Translations under genes and position numbers: made by a program | Source: Otis tarda | Taxonomy: Eukaryota > Chordata > Aves > Otidiformes > Otididae | NCBI GenBank assembly: GCA_026413225.1 | Contig: CM048552.1 | Location: forward strand, 187,150,053-187,214,052 | Direction: 5' to 3' | Length of the DNA: 64,000 nucleotides | Notes under the pieces: model-generated | Seen by the model: only the letters and a program-made list of their open reading frames with translations | The model's database searches: none | Told to the model about the DNA's origin: nothing | Shown here: positions 53,346 through 64,000 of the stretch, one piece after another | Layout: each line of letters starts with the position of its first letter | Numbering within the stretch: the stretch's first letter is position 1

Positions 53346-56300
53346 GGTGACTCAGAGGACCTACTTCTCTTCACTGTCTTTGAAGAGAGTTCAGAGAGAT
53401 GAGTTTCCAGGTGTCTAAACTTCAACATTCTGACCACTTGCCCACGAATCTTCTCTAAGAACCTCTGCTACATGGGAGGTAGGAAGATCTCCCAGAGCAC
53501 AGCCACAGTCCTCCAGCACCGTGGCCCCAGTGCTGTGCAGGGCAGCAGAGGGGCAGCCTGCGGCCAAGGGCTTTACCGCAACAGCCGTAGCAACACCCCA
53601 TCCCCTGTCCTCTAGGCAGGGCACTCGAAATTAAGGCAGCTCCTTTCTGTGCAAAAGCTTTTTGCTAACCTGCAATGCAGAGGAGTGAGGGCTGGTCCTA
53701 GTACCTTTCTTAACTGCATGGAAAAAGAAAAGAAAGCCAAGCTGCAAGTCAGGAGCAGTCCTAAAATTAGTTCAAAAAAACAATGTGATGAATATCATGG
53801 AAAAGTTTCCTATTTTAACAAGATCTCTAGAAATAGTGAGAAAAGCAAGTAGCAACATCTCTCTGTTACAGACTAAATAAATATTCTGCTACTGAGGATG
53901 TTGTTGAAAGTAGAGCTTGCTCTTGGCCAACAGTGATCAGACTACCAGCAGGATTCATAGCCTTTTAGATTTACTAACATACACAAAATAACAAAGACAA
54001 CACTCCTTCAGCACTTCATATCTTCATAGCATTGTGTGAACATCACCTAGCCATATACCTCAACAAACTTCTTTATTTTCTCAGTGCCCCAGCAGAACCT
54101 AGCTTTAACCAGACACCTGCCCTGTGGGAGGATTGGTTTCTCTATCTGTCCAGTATTTTGCCTCTTCTACAAGGTGGCTAGACATGGCTGTGGTCTTCTG
54201 TCAACTCACACCAGAAGAGAAACCTACAGCAGATAAATCCTTATACAGTTATTGGACTGAAAACCACTGCTATTTTTTGTTGGCTGGTGAAACAATCCAG
54301 AGCCCACACTCAGTTCCCTGAGCCATCTAATACCCTTTCCACAGCCATTGCAAAATTCGTCACAAGCTACACCATAAGCTTCCACCATTATCACCCATTA
54401 AAATTCTTCCTTACTTACAGAATGTTTAAACATACATTATTATACCATGGCTGATATAATCATGGCTGACAATGTGGGTGGGGAGGTGAATAAAACTTTT
54501 TTGGTCCATTTATTCTTCCAGTGCCCAAAAGCTTTGCCAAAAATGCAAGAAAGGAAGCAATCACTCAAACAAACCAATAAACATTTTCTTCATGTGGGCG
54601 ATCTCACGATACAGCAACCACAGTAACTATAATAGTTACTAAAAGAAACTTTTCTACCCCAGATAAATTATCTTAGCCCACAAGAAATGTTTGTCTAGCA
54701 GAAATAGGCAGCAGACTAAGATAGTTACATTAACTGCAGTTTATTGGTTAGTACTACAGAGCTCCTTCAAGAATAAGGAATTTGGAGGCATCTCTCTATA
54801 CAGGAGAATGTTATCACAAGCCTGAACACAGCTTCCCTATCACCCACATGTAGGCTTCTTCTCTAGCAATGAAGAGAGACGCCATGCAATGTGAGTCACT
54901 CTGAGGGTGCTGGTTTTCTCCATTGACTAAGGAAAGCAGATGACTAGGTCAGCTAAGCTCCTCACCTAACACTACTCAGAAGAGCGCCTAATATTAAGTA
55001 AAATTCATTCTGCCCGATATCTGTTTGGTATGGTCACTGTTCCCCTGGAATACAAAACAGAGCTGCACACAGGTCTTCACTCAATGAACTTGCTCCCTGC
55101 TTTCATGCATAGACAATCTCCGTTCTTCTCTTTGAAATCTTCTGTCAGACAAATCACTTCCTTTAAACTTTTACCCAAGTGGAGACTTTTCCCCATCCTT
55201 GTATGGTGGGCTGATGACTAATGCATCTGGCAGATGTTGGAACTCATAGTAAGAGGCATTTTTGCTGTGGTCGCCTGAGAGCACCAGGAAAATAGTGGAT
55301 TTTTGACAAACAAATACGGTAGGGACCCTGAAGATGAGCTAAAGGAAATCAAGCTGTGGCCATTAAAAAAAAAAGGTACTTCTAAAAAAGTAATCCCCTT
55401 AGGGATATGAGCCAAAAGAAAAATATGAAAATTGGATGAAAATAAAGAGATGGTGTAACCATGGATGGGAAAGAGTATCCTCTGTTTTTCTATCCCTTTC
55501 TTACATGCTTGAGAGCTTCCTTATCCTCTGAAACCAACATTTGAATTAATGGCTCATATCCAGAGCAACAACAGAGACGTAAATTTTGAAGAGTGCTGAG
55601 CATCTGCATTGACCATGGACAGTAAGCTCTGAAAATCTTGTCAGTTTTACGCAGGAATCTAAAGACAGATGTATATACCTAACTTCAAATGGATAGGCTT
55701 GAAAGTGATTGTCTAAATGTAGAATAAGATTTTATTTGATAAATTCCAAGTTAATAAACTTGGCACTTGAATCATTACTCCACGCACAGAACTTCTGGAG
55801 AGCAGTTACGGGAGCAACTTCTGAGCAGGCAGAAGTAACTTGTAAAACTTCTTTTCACGTTCTTTGAGGAACAGCAAGTGCTTAAAATCATGCATTTCGC
55901 TTCTTCCTCTGACAACCTTGGAATACAATTTTTATAAGTTTTTAGACCTTTTTTTCCTCTCAAGTTTTTTTTTAAGGGTTTTTGTGGCTCTTATAGCTAT
56001 AGCATTATTGTGGAAAGCAGCTGAAGATTTATGAGATCAATCCTACAAATACAAAATACTGCCCACGGTGCATATTCCAAAAATACGGGGTAGATCCGTA
56101 ACACACTATGCAGCAAGTAGTCACAGTAAATAGTCCCAGAAATGCCAACATGCACACACATGTGTAAGGGTACAAAGTATGTATATATTCAAAATTAAAT
56201 GTAATATTTTTACATAGTAGTATCATTTGCTGAACAGATAAAAATAACAAATAGTGTTGCCTTACAGTTAAGATTAACAGTGCGTTTTCAGACAATTAAC

Positions 56301-59300
56301 ATAACTGTTTCATTGGTTTCATGCATTTCTATTTTGCCCAGAATCCGTATCTAAGCCAGTTCATGAAAGTCACACACCATCTCTTTGAGCATAAACAACA
56401 TTCCTCACTCACAGACAAGAAGATGCTGATCAGCTTCCTTGAATAGCTAGCTCAAGGAGAGATGATTAATTTATTCTCCATTCTCTGTGGAGTGGCATTT
56501 TTTTACATGCTGACGTGCTGTGATGAGCACTTTATGATGCATAGCTGACTGGCTCTAATACCACTTGATCCTTTATAAATTAAGAGGCAAGAGGCTGCAG
56601 CCTATTGTGTAACTCCATTACCAGGATTTGGATTAAGAGTGTCTTGCACATGTTATTGTCTTTCTTTTAGCCGCTACATGTTAGGTGCCTTGAGAATAGC
56701 TTTCAGAAATCTTTTTCTCAAGTTGTCCTGTTACTGACCAGCTGGGCTCTCTGAAAGGATCTGTTTGCCAGTGAGCTGCATGGGCCCGAGTCTGGGGAAA
56801 AATCCAGCAATCAACAGAGAAAAAGAGTAAGTTTAGAAAGAAATGTTTCCATTTCATTTCCTTCTGCATTGCAAAATCTGATCCTGGCTACTAGAGGAAA
56901 TGTTTTTATTTGCATAAATATTTGTAGGTTCATCCTAAGAAGATTTTACCTGTTACACTACAGTAGTGACTGTTTTCCAAAGAGATTTGTTTTAGCAGGT
57001 ATAACAGTGGGCACGATAGCAATTAGGCCTTTTCCTTTCATCTTTGGGAGCTGGTGGGTTTTTTAAGTTTAGAGACAGCTTGCTTGGTATAGGGCTTCCT
57101 ACTGCGGCACACCCCTCCCACCTCGACTCACACAGCCCCTACACACCCAGCCGATCAGCCACGTTGAATTTTATGGGAAAGAGTAAAACTAATGGGGAGG
57201 AGGGAAATGAGAGTTTAGATCCCCTCCTCCCCTCTGTCACAACAGAGAAGCCAGACTGATCCCTTTATTCCAGCTGTGGCCCAAGGGAAACAAGGCACAG
57301 GGCCAGTGGGACTAGGTGAGGCTGTGCAGGGCCAGGTCAAATCCTGTAGCCTGATGGAGAGAAGATACATTTAAGTCTTATTGTCATGAACAGGACCTTC
57401 TTCTTAGTGAAAGGAAGAATGTTTAAATACAGCTGGGTTTCTTCGCACTTGTGAGCAGCTGGTCTTTGGTTTGTGCATCAAATTGCTTGGAGCTAAGAGG
57501 TGCAATTAGCAGCTTTGACAGTTGGACATTGTCTTTTTACACGTCTTCCATGATGATTGATACTGTTACCTTTATTCTTCCAGACAATCCTTTTCCTCTG
57601 TATTGGGTTTGCGTGGCACACAATGAGCCCCAACATCCAATACCCCATCTCACATCAAATCAAACCAACATACCCAAAGAGGATATAACCACCCAGCTGT
57701 GTGCAGGACGGTACCTATAAATCATGAGAGGCCAGCTCCAGGCATTGCCAGCCGCTAGTGTGCAAATCTTGGCAGATTCACCAAGAAGATCTTGCTACAT
57801 CACAAAACTCTGACCAAGGCATATCAGAGCTGAGGACAACAACCATGAGATGCTCTGTCACCTACACAGTGTAGCTTTCCGGGGGGAAGAAATTAGAGCG
57901 TAACTGCTGCCAAGACAGCTTTCCTGTTCCGTTAAGACTTTTTCCCCATCATTAGCTATGTGATGCTATTAGAATGCTACTAGAATGTGTAGCATTCACA
58001 AAATCAGACACATATTCTCATAGTCAAACTGTTACCACAGCCAGACAGAGGTGGGCTAAGCGTATCTACGCTCTGATCCACTTTATAGACTCTTACAATC
58101 CCTGGCCTTCTTAAATGTCTAAGTTGCATCTTGAGATAAATCAGGGAAGTATCATTAGAAGTTTGCCCTGTCCTTACGCTTTTCTTGAACATCTGCTTTT
58201 GGCCACTGAATGAGGCAAATACTGGGCTAGATGGATCTTGGATATGACCTAGTACAACCATTCTTACAGTCTCTAGTAAAAGAAGATCACAGAGCAGCAA
58301 GGGATTCCAGGAGGCACTGCTGTTCAAAGGGAAAGCACTCACACACTCCAGTGACAGGCAGTGATCCAAAACACTAAGGTAGATGGATGGCAATAAACTC
58401 TGGAGACAAGCAGATGGCTCCCAAGCTACAGAACAAGTTCCCAACAACAAATACTAATGGTCTTAAGCCATTTTATGAACTTCTCACAAAATGCCAGAGC
58501 CAGCTATTACATGTCTGAGCTTCTTAAACATCAAAGCTATTTTCTTAAAAGTTGATTTATATAAGCCAAGTTATGTAATTTTAAGTTAAAACTTGCAGAT
58601 CACAGAAACAGCATCCACATTTTTTTTTCCTAATAATCCTTTCTGACTAATGGATTTTTGGGCCAAGTTTCTGCCCTTCATACTTTTATATATCCCAGTT
58701 ACAGTTCTGCAACTCTTTCAGTGCAGTTTGAGAAGAACAGCCGAAGTTAAATTGACTCTGGGCTGCTGCAATCCTGTCCTCTGCCCTGGAGAGCCACGCA
58801 CTGCCAGCCACGCGGTTCTGTCCCTCTCTGGTGTCTTGCTGCTGGCATTTGTTCAAGCAGAAGGTGAGTCTCTCCAGGAAAGTAATTTGTCTGAAGATGA
58901 ACCACCTCTTTCTTTTGCTGGCCTGGTTTTCAGTCAGATCAGCTCCTTCAAATTCTCCAGGCAGTGTGGAGATGAGGAGGTGGACACGCACAGTCAGGGA
59001 CAGGAGAGAAGGGCAGAATTCACAGCCTTGCTTTAGCTGAGTATTATCTGCTGAGGAGCTCTGCTGCTAGCAAAAGTATGAGACATCCTGCTTTTGCAGG
59101 TCACTGAATGATGCAGTTTGGAGGTTTAGTGGAGACCTTTAATTTGATACACAAGCTGTCAGAAAGGACCACCTTGGTACAAATGGATCAACCAGAAAAC
59201 AAGGATGGCTTACATTCTTTCAGTGATTTACCTGCCGTGAGAGCACATTCGAGAACTGCCTGGCCCATATGCCGGGGCAGAGTGTTTCTCCTTTTAAGTC

Positions 59301-62300
59301 CCAGCGATGTTCTTTCTATGGTTCCTGTAGAAGACTCTCCTTTCATTCCTTGCAAATTTTTAATAGAAGCACACATTTGTATCAAGTATGGTTTCTCTCT
59401 CGCACCTGCCTCTCCCCGTGCTGATCATCAGCGATGACGCCTCTGAAGCAAAACACTCTTGACTCACCATTCACTGGCAATCACTGCCTCCTAATACGCT
59501 CAACACAGGTAGAGACATCACATATACAAGGTTGCGCCTGACATGAGAGAAGGGATATTTTAACATTTCTTCTCTCACCATATCAGTAAAAGGAGTAGTT
59601 ATAGCCTCAGTCTAATGAGGGAGAGGAAAAGGAGGCTGTACAAAGCCACTGGACACAGGATCTCCTACACCAGACAGAGCAAATGGGACTTTAACATCTC
59701 CCTCCACACCACTAAATCTCCTCTTGTTTACAGATATCAGAACTGGAAACAGAATCAAATATCTTCTAGCCAAAATTATTTAAGTTTTATTTCTGTGATC
59801 TACTTCACTATATTTACCGTGGCTTAGATTATGCATAAAACAAACATTCCTGCTCTCCACTCGATAAATCAGTTGCTAAAACTCACAACTACTGGATTAA
59901 GAGTCTTAGTAAAAAGATTTACACGTAATAGGAACATCTGGTTGTCAATCATATTATTAAAGATTTATATCACAGGTAAGTCAAAACTGGATTTAAAAAA
60001 ATGTGGTAGAACAATTAAGAAATAAAATCTCCCTTGGAGATCCAACAGTGTTTTAAAAGTAGCTGCTTTCCAGAGTAAAATGTTTTACTGTCACGACCAG
60101 CTGCAAAGGACAAAAACTGAAGACCATTTTCCCCTTCAGAAGAGACTACACATAAATGCTGCTGTACTGTTTACTGCTGCTGCCATGGGGGTTTAATCCT
60201 TCCTCTTTGAATATCAGTGGGTACAGGACTGGTCCTTGAAAGTAAATGTTTCTTCTGCCTTGTAAAGCACATTATTTCATGAAAAACTTCATTTAATAGG
60301 AGTTGCCATGGTTACCATCACAGGAGTGCTTTTGTGAATATGGTGATCATTCACTGAGTATATGTGAAGGCCTCAAAATGCTCACTAGAAGTCAGAACTG
60401 TCTCACTGACCTCATAAAAGTAACACCAAGTCCGTTGTCTGCTTTCCTAGTAAACTTTTCACACACGTGACACTAGTACTCCTAAAGCAACAACAGAAAC
60501 ATTTCCACTGTGCTTTAACGGATGGGTGCCAATACACTCTTAACACTTTCATCAAGGAAAAAACCAAGAAAACACTTGATCATCACCTAACATGCACTCT
60601 GGCTCAAATGTTGTCTCCCCAACTCAGCAAGTCCACAGAAGACAACTACGTTCTCCATCCAGCAGCCAGCACAGATCAGAGTAGCCTCTAGCCAAGCGGG
60701 CGAAGAGTACCTGGAAACATGTGCCAATTTGTAGGTCTGCATCCAGCCACTGAGATGTTGATAACGACTCCCCAGTCCCAGTGGAGTTCCAGATGGCCTT
60801 GTTTGGATTGTGCTGGTGCACTCTCTCTTGCAGGGCGCCAAAGGAGAGGTGCAGTGTAATGCCGGCAGCTGGTGACCAGAAAAAGGGGAATTAATCTGCA
60901 TGACCTCCACATCCCTTCACATAACTGTGGCATGCAGCCCTTGTACACCAGGCTTTCCACATTCAGAGCTGTCCAAACCAGTGCTAAGCTCTTCCAGGTT
61001 CCCTCACACCAGTGAGAGCTGGGTCAAGATTGGGAGCAAAGGCTCACCTCTTCTACTTTATCTGGGACATCAGTACCAACCACAGAGCCTGGGGGCTGAT
61101 TCATTATTGCTTGGCACAGAGCTACCGCCCTGAAGTCCAAGCCTGGGTGCTGATCCTGGCACCTACAAGCGGGAAACCCATAGAGTCACCTTGACTTGAC
61201 GTCCCCTGAGAAGGGCTTTCCATTGCCCAGCTTAGTCAAGCTTCCAACTAGATGGTTGCAACAGAGATGGGGTGCAGCTCTGCTCCCCCTTGTACTTCCA
61301 TTCAGTTCTGGGCTTCAGGATGATACAGAAAGGGACTCCAAAAACTCAGGATTTTATAGCAGTTGTTACTGAGTGCTAGAATTTTCAATAAAAAAAAAAA
61401 TTAATATACTAGCATTCAAGTAAAAAAAAGAGCAATTTGCTTATAAAATACATATTTGCTGCACTGTACCATGAACTCTGGTAGGAGTGTGCATGCTAGG
61501 GTTTTCAAATGAAACTTAAAAGAGTGGGACCTGGGAACCAAACTCCCTGCAACTCCACTGAAAACCCTTGCCTCAGTGCTTTGAAGAAACAACTTTTTAT
61601 TGCATACTTGTATTTTACCTCAACATTGTAGAATTTTAGGAGGTTGGGTGTCTGGCTTGAGACCTACCACGAATGAAACTGACCTCATCATAACCCTTTA
61701 AAAACCCAACAACCCAACAGTCTATGTGAGAAACTGCCACAAATATTTTGGCAACGTTTACCAGTCTTGAAAGTCAGCTTTTTAAGGCTGACCTAGCATG
61801 AAGACTGAACCACATGCCAAGTCGTAACTCCCCTCCTCCTTCCAAAACTGCAATTGTTTCAATTTTTTTTTAATCCACAACACAGTGTCTTAAGTCCAGT
61901 AGTGAATGTTAACAAAGTCTTGACCTGCGGAGTCCTAATTTCTTCTGGGACCACTAAAGGAGAAAACCTTTTCTATAAACGTCAGATCCTGTAAAACGAG
62001 AAGTTCATCACTGCAACACCTAGAGTAGGATGGAAAGCGCCAGGAACGGAATCCAGAACCCCTTATTAGGGGTGAGATTTTGCCTCCAGAGTTAGGTAGC
62101 AGAGGATGGAGACAGCGTGATTACAGTGCATTTTGAAGTTTCAGTTGGGAATGAAAAATCTCATCTATTAGCATCTTTGCCTTTTCTTCATCTACAGTCC
62201 CGAGTCCTCTGCTAAGCTAGATCTGTGCTCTGTCTCTCAAAAACTAGAAGAACTCTTTAATTTATGGTATAATGCCAGGAGGAACCGCAATGGCATCTGC

Positions 62301-64000
62301 CTTCCTTTTTTTTGGAACTGCACAGAAGAAGTGAGAGATCCAAAATGCTGCATGGAAAGAATAGAAATGAGTACTTCTTTTTCCCAGCAGTGCAACTGTA
62401 CCCCCAGAATTTCAGTTACATGAAAAGGGACACCTCTTTCCCTACCCTACAGTGAAGCTCTGCCATTGCATAGAAAGAAATATAGAGAAGAGGCTGGAAA
62501 TACCCCGTAAGTGATACCAGAATGGGTAGGACATTGACATGGGGCAATGATCAAAACAGCCACTTCTTTTCGCTCACTTCTTTTGGGACTGGAGAGCCAG
62601 ACTCACACTATTCTGCTCCACCCTCACAGCTGGTGCAGGAAAGATTATAGCCCAGCAGACAGAACTCAGGGAGCAGAAAAGAGATTGAAATTTGAATCCA
62701 GGTGCGGATTCATAGGGGAAATGGATGCTTTTGCTTCCTCTTCTGCTTTAGCACACATATGATCTGATGCGGTTCACCTTTCAGCTTTCCACCCTGCCTT
62801 TCTTCAGCTCCAGGCTACAGCTACTCCTCTCCCGCCCCGTGTTCTTGGTTACGAAGACCATTCTGTGAGGGATGAGGAGGAGGCTCCTGCTGCCTGCATT
62901 TCCTTCTGCGAGGACAGAGGTCAAAGCAGTTAGGTGGTGCTTAGCCTTGCTAATACAAGCTAAGACGGTTAACCTTGTACAATCTGGATGTACAGCACCA
63001 GGCACAGTTAAAGTTTCCTTTGGAGAGCAGACACCTCCACATTAGCCACTGTGTGGGACTTACCAGGCTAACAGATTTGGACATAGTCACGAAAAATCAC
63101 CTTACATCCTCTTTTAAGTACCTTAAATCCTACTTTAGATCCGGTCCGAGGCAACTACAAGGAAGAGAACTTTCTGCAGAACTAGCATTAATTTCATGTC
63201 CTCAGTGTTTGGTTTTGACAACAAGGTGGTCTACTTTTTTGGCTTCTTCAAAGACGTCTCCCGATACTTTTGTGTCTGACAGTCTTTGTGACCACTGCTA
63301 TTAAATGTTATTTAACGAAAGGCTTGAAATTTGGGGAAATTTAACCTAGGAATATTTTCACTGTATCTTTATCTCCAAACCATTATCATAGCCTCGTAAG
63401 TATAAGGAAGTAATTAAAACTTAACTTCTCTTTTCAATAAACCCTACAGGTGAGCTAATGTGAAGCACAGGTAACAGAGAGAATCTAAGTAAAGGCCAGG
63501 ACTTAACACCTCATTCATTAAAATCTCTGAAATGCTTGGAATTTAATGCAAAGAAGTCTCCTTTTCACCATAATTATGTGAAACGCCAGAATAAAACAGA
63601 GTTAAATGGGGCAAATATATAAATAAGAGAGCCTCGAGTTTGTGGTAGCTTTACTTACTATCTTAATTATATATTTTCTTCAAATGTTTCTTTTTTCCCT
63701 CCCTGGGACAGATGGAATAAATTAATCTTAAACGCAGCATAAAATCTATTCCAGATCCTCTCATATCCCAGTGCTTAAACATAACTAACCAGAATAATAA
63801 AAGTCAGAGATGGTAAAGATCTATTAGCTGACCACCTAAAATTTTACATACAGAAATGTATCAACTTAACTAAACCTATTTCTAAATATTTAAGGAGGCC
63901 TGGTTACATCTTAAATCAGTTCAGTGGCTAGTGTCAATTATTTTACTTTGAAATCACACCTAAAAGCAAATGGAAGTGACCTCCTTTTAAGCACAATTGC
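53346..64000. other. Intergenic DNA to the window end, no gene recognised
   Basis: Contains one old CR1 tail (58221-58267). A slightly GC-richer patch at 53460-53620 has no recognised content. Frames of 128 and 148 codons (58650-59036 plus, 58450-58004 minus) show no family motif. FAM124A on the plus strand would be expected on this side by comparison with human, and no exon was found. Confidence 0.55.
58221..58267 (+). repeat. Ancient CR1-type 3' tail fragment
   Basis: GGGCTAGATGGATCTTGGATATGACC followed by CCATTCTTA matches the same old CR1 tail as at 8.85 kb. It is diverged and short. A 148-codon minus-strand open frame across it is not considered coding. Confidence 0.55.

Noticed and set aside
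52956..53350. Plus-strand open frames across the 52.9 kb CR1 (and similar ones at 26603-27019)
   Set aside because: They are antisense to the CR1 element and repeat between copies; they are not genes.
58004..59036. 148-codon minus and 128-codon plus frames near 58-59 kb, one starting with a hydrophobic stretch
   Set aside because: No family match. The minus frame runs over an old CR1 tail, and opposing frames overlap at 58.7-59.0 kb.
41000..64000. Search by eye for FAM124A exons (plus strand)
   Set aside because: No translated block resembled the family; it probably begins beyond the window or in sequence I could not recognise.

Overview
The window reads as avian nuclear DNA: AT-rich, gene-sparse, and dotted with 5'-truncated CR1 retroposons whose 3' ends carry the bird-type octamer repeats (ATTCTATG ATTCTATG). 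No bacterial, organellar or viral gene was seen. Nearly all open frames are chance frames in introns and intergenic DNA. The real coding signal lies on the minus strand as two tandem loci, and their order matches human 13q14.3, where GUCY1B2 and C13orf42 are adjacent in the same orientation.

From right to left along the minus strand: (1) a small CpG-rich block at about 40.53-40.68 kb, the likely promoter. (2) An apparently intact three-exon C13orf42-like gene (exons 40200-39787, 36446-36299 and 35482-35241). Its splice sites and phases agree exactly, giving a predicted 267-residue protein of unknown function. (3) The remains of GUCY1B2 (soluble guanylate cyclase beta-2), with five recognisable exon relics between 17224 and 13222. 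They keep family order and splice phase, but carry an in-frame TGA, several frameshifts, an inferred 8-nt deletion, a lost or moved splice acceptor and missing conserved stretches. A weaker candidate relic lies at 23.8 kb.

The rest is non-coding. It holds five clear CR1 3' ends (4.3 kb +, 24.1 kb +, 26.7 kb -, 46.6 kb +, 52.9 kb -) plus a short inverted CR1 tail abutting the 46.6 kb copy. It also holds worn fragments of much older amniote repeats and several simple-sequence tracts. The human neighbours RNASEH2B (expected left) and FAM124A (expected right) were looked for by eye and not found; they probably lie outside.

The main biological message is a working uncharacterised gene beside a dead NO-receptor subunit gene. 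No novel multi-gene system is evident. All family assignments come from reading translated exons against remembered family motifs. No database search was run.
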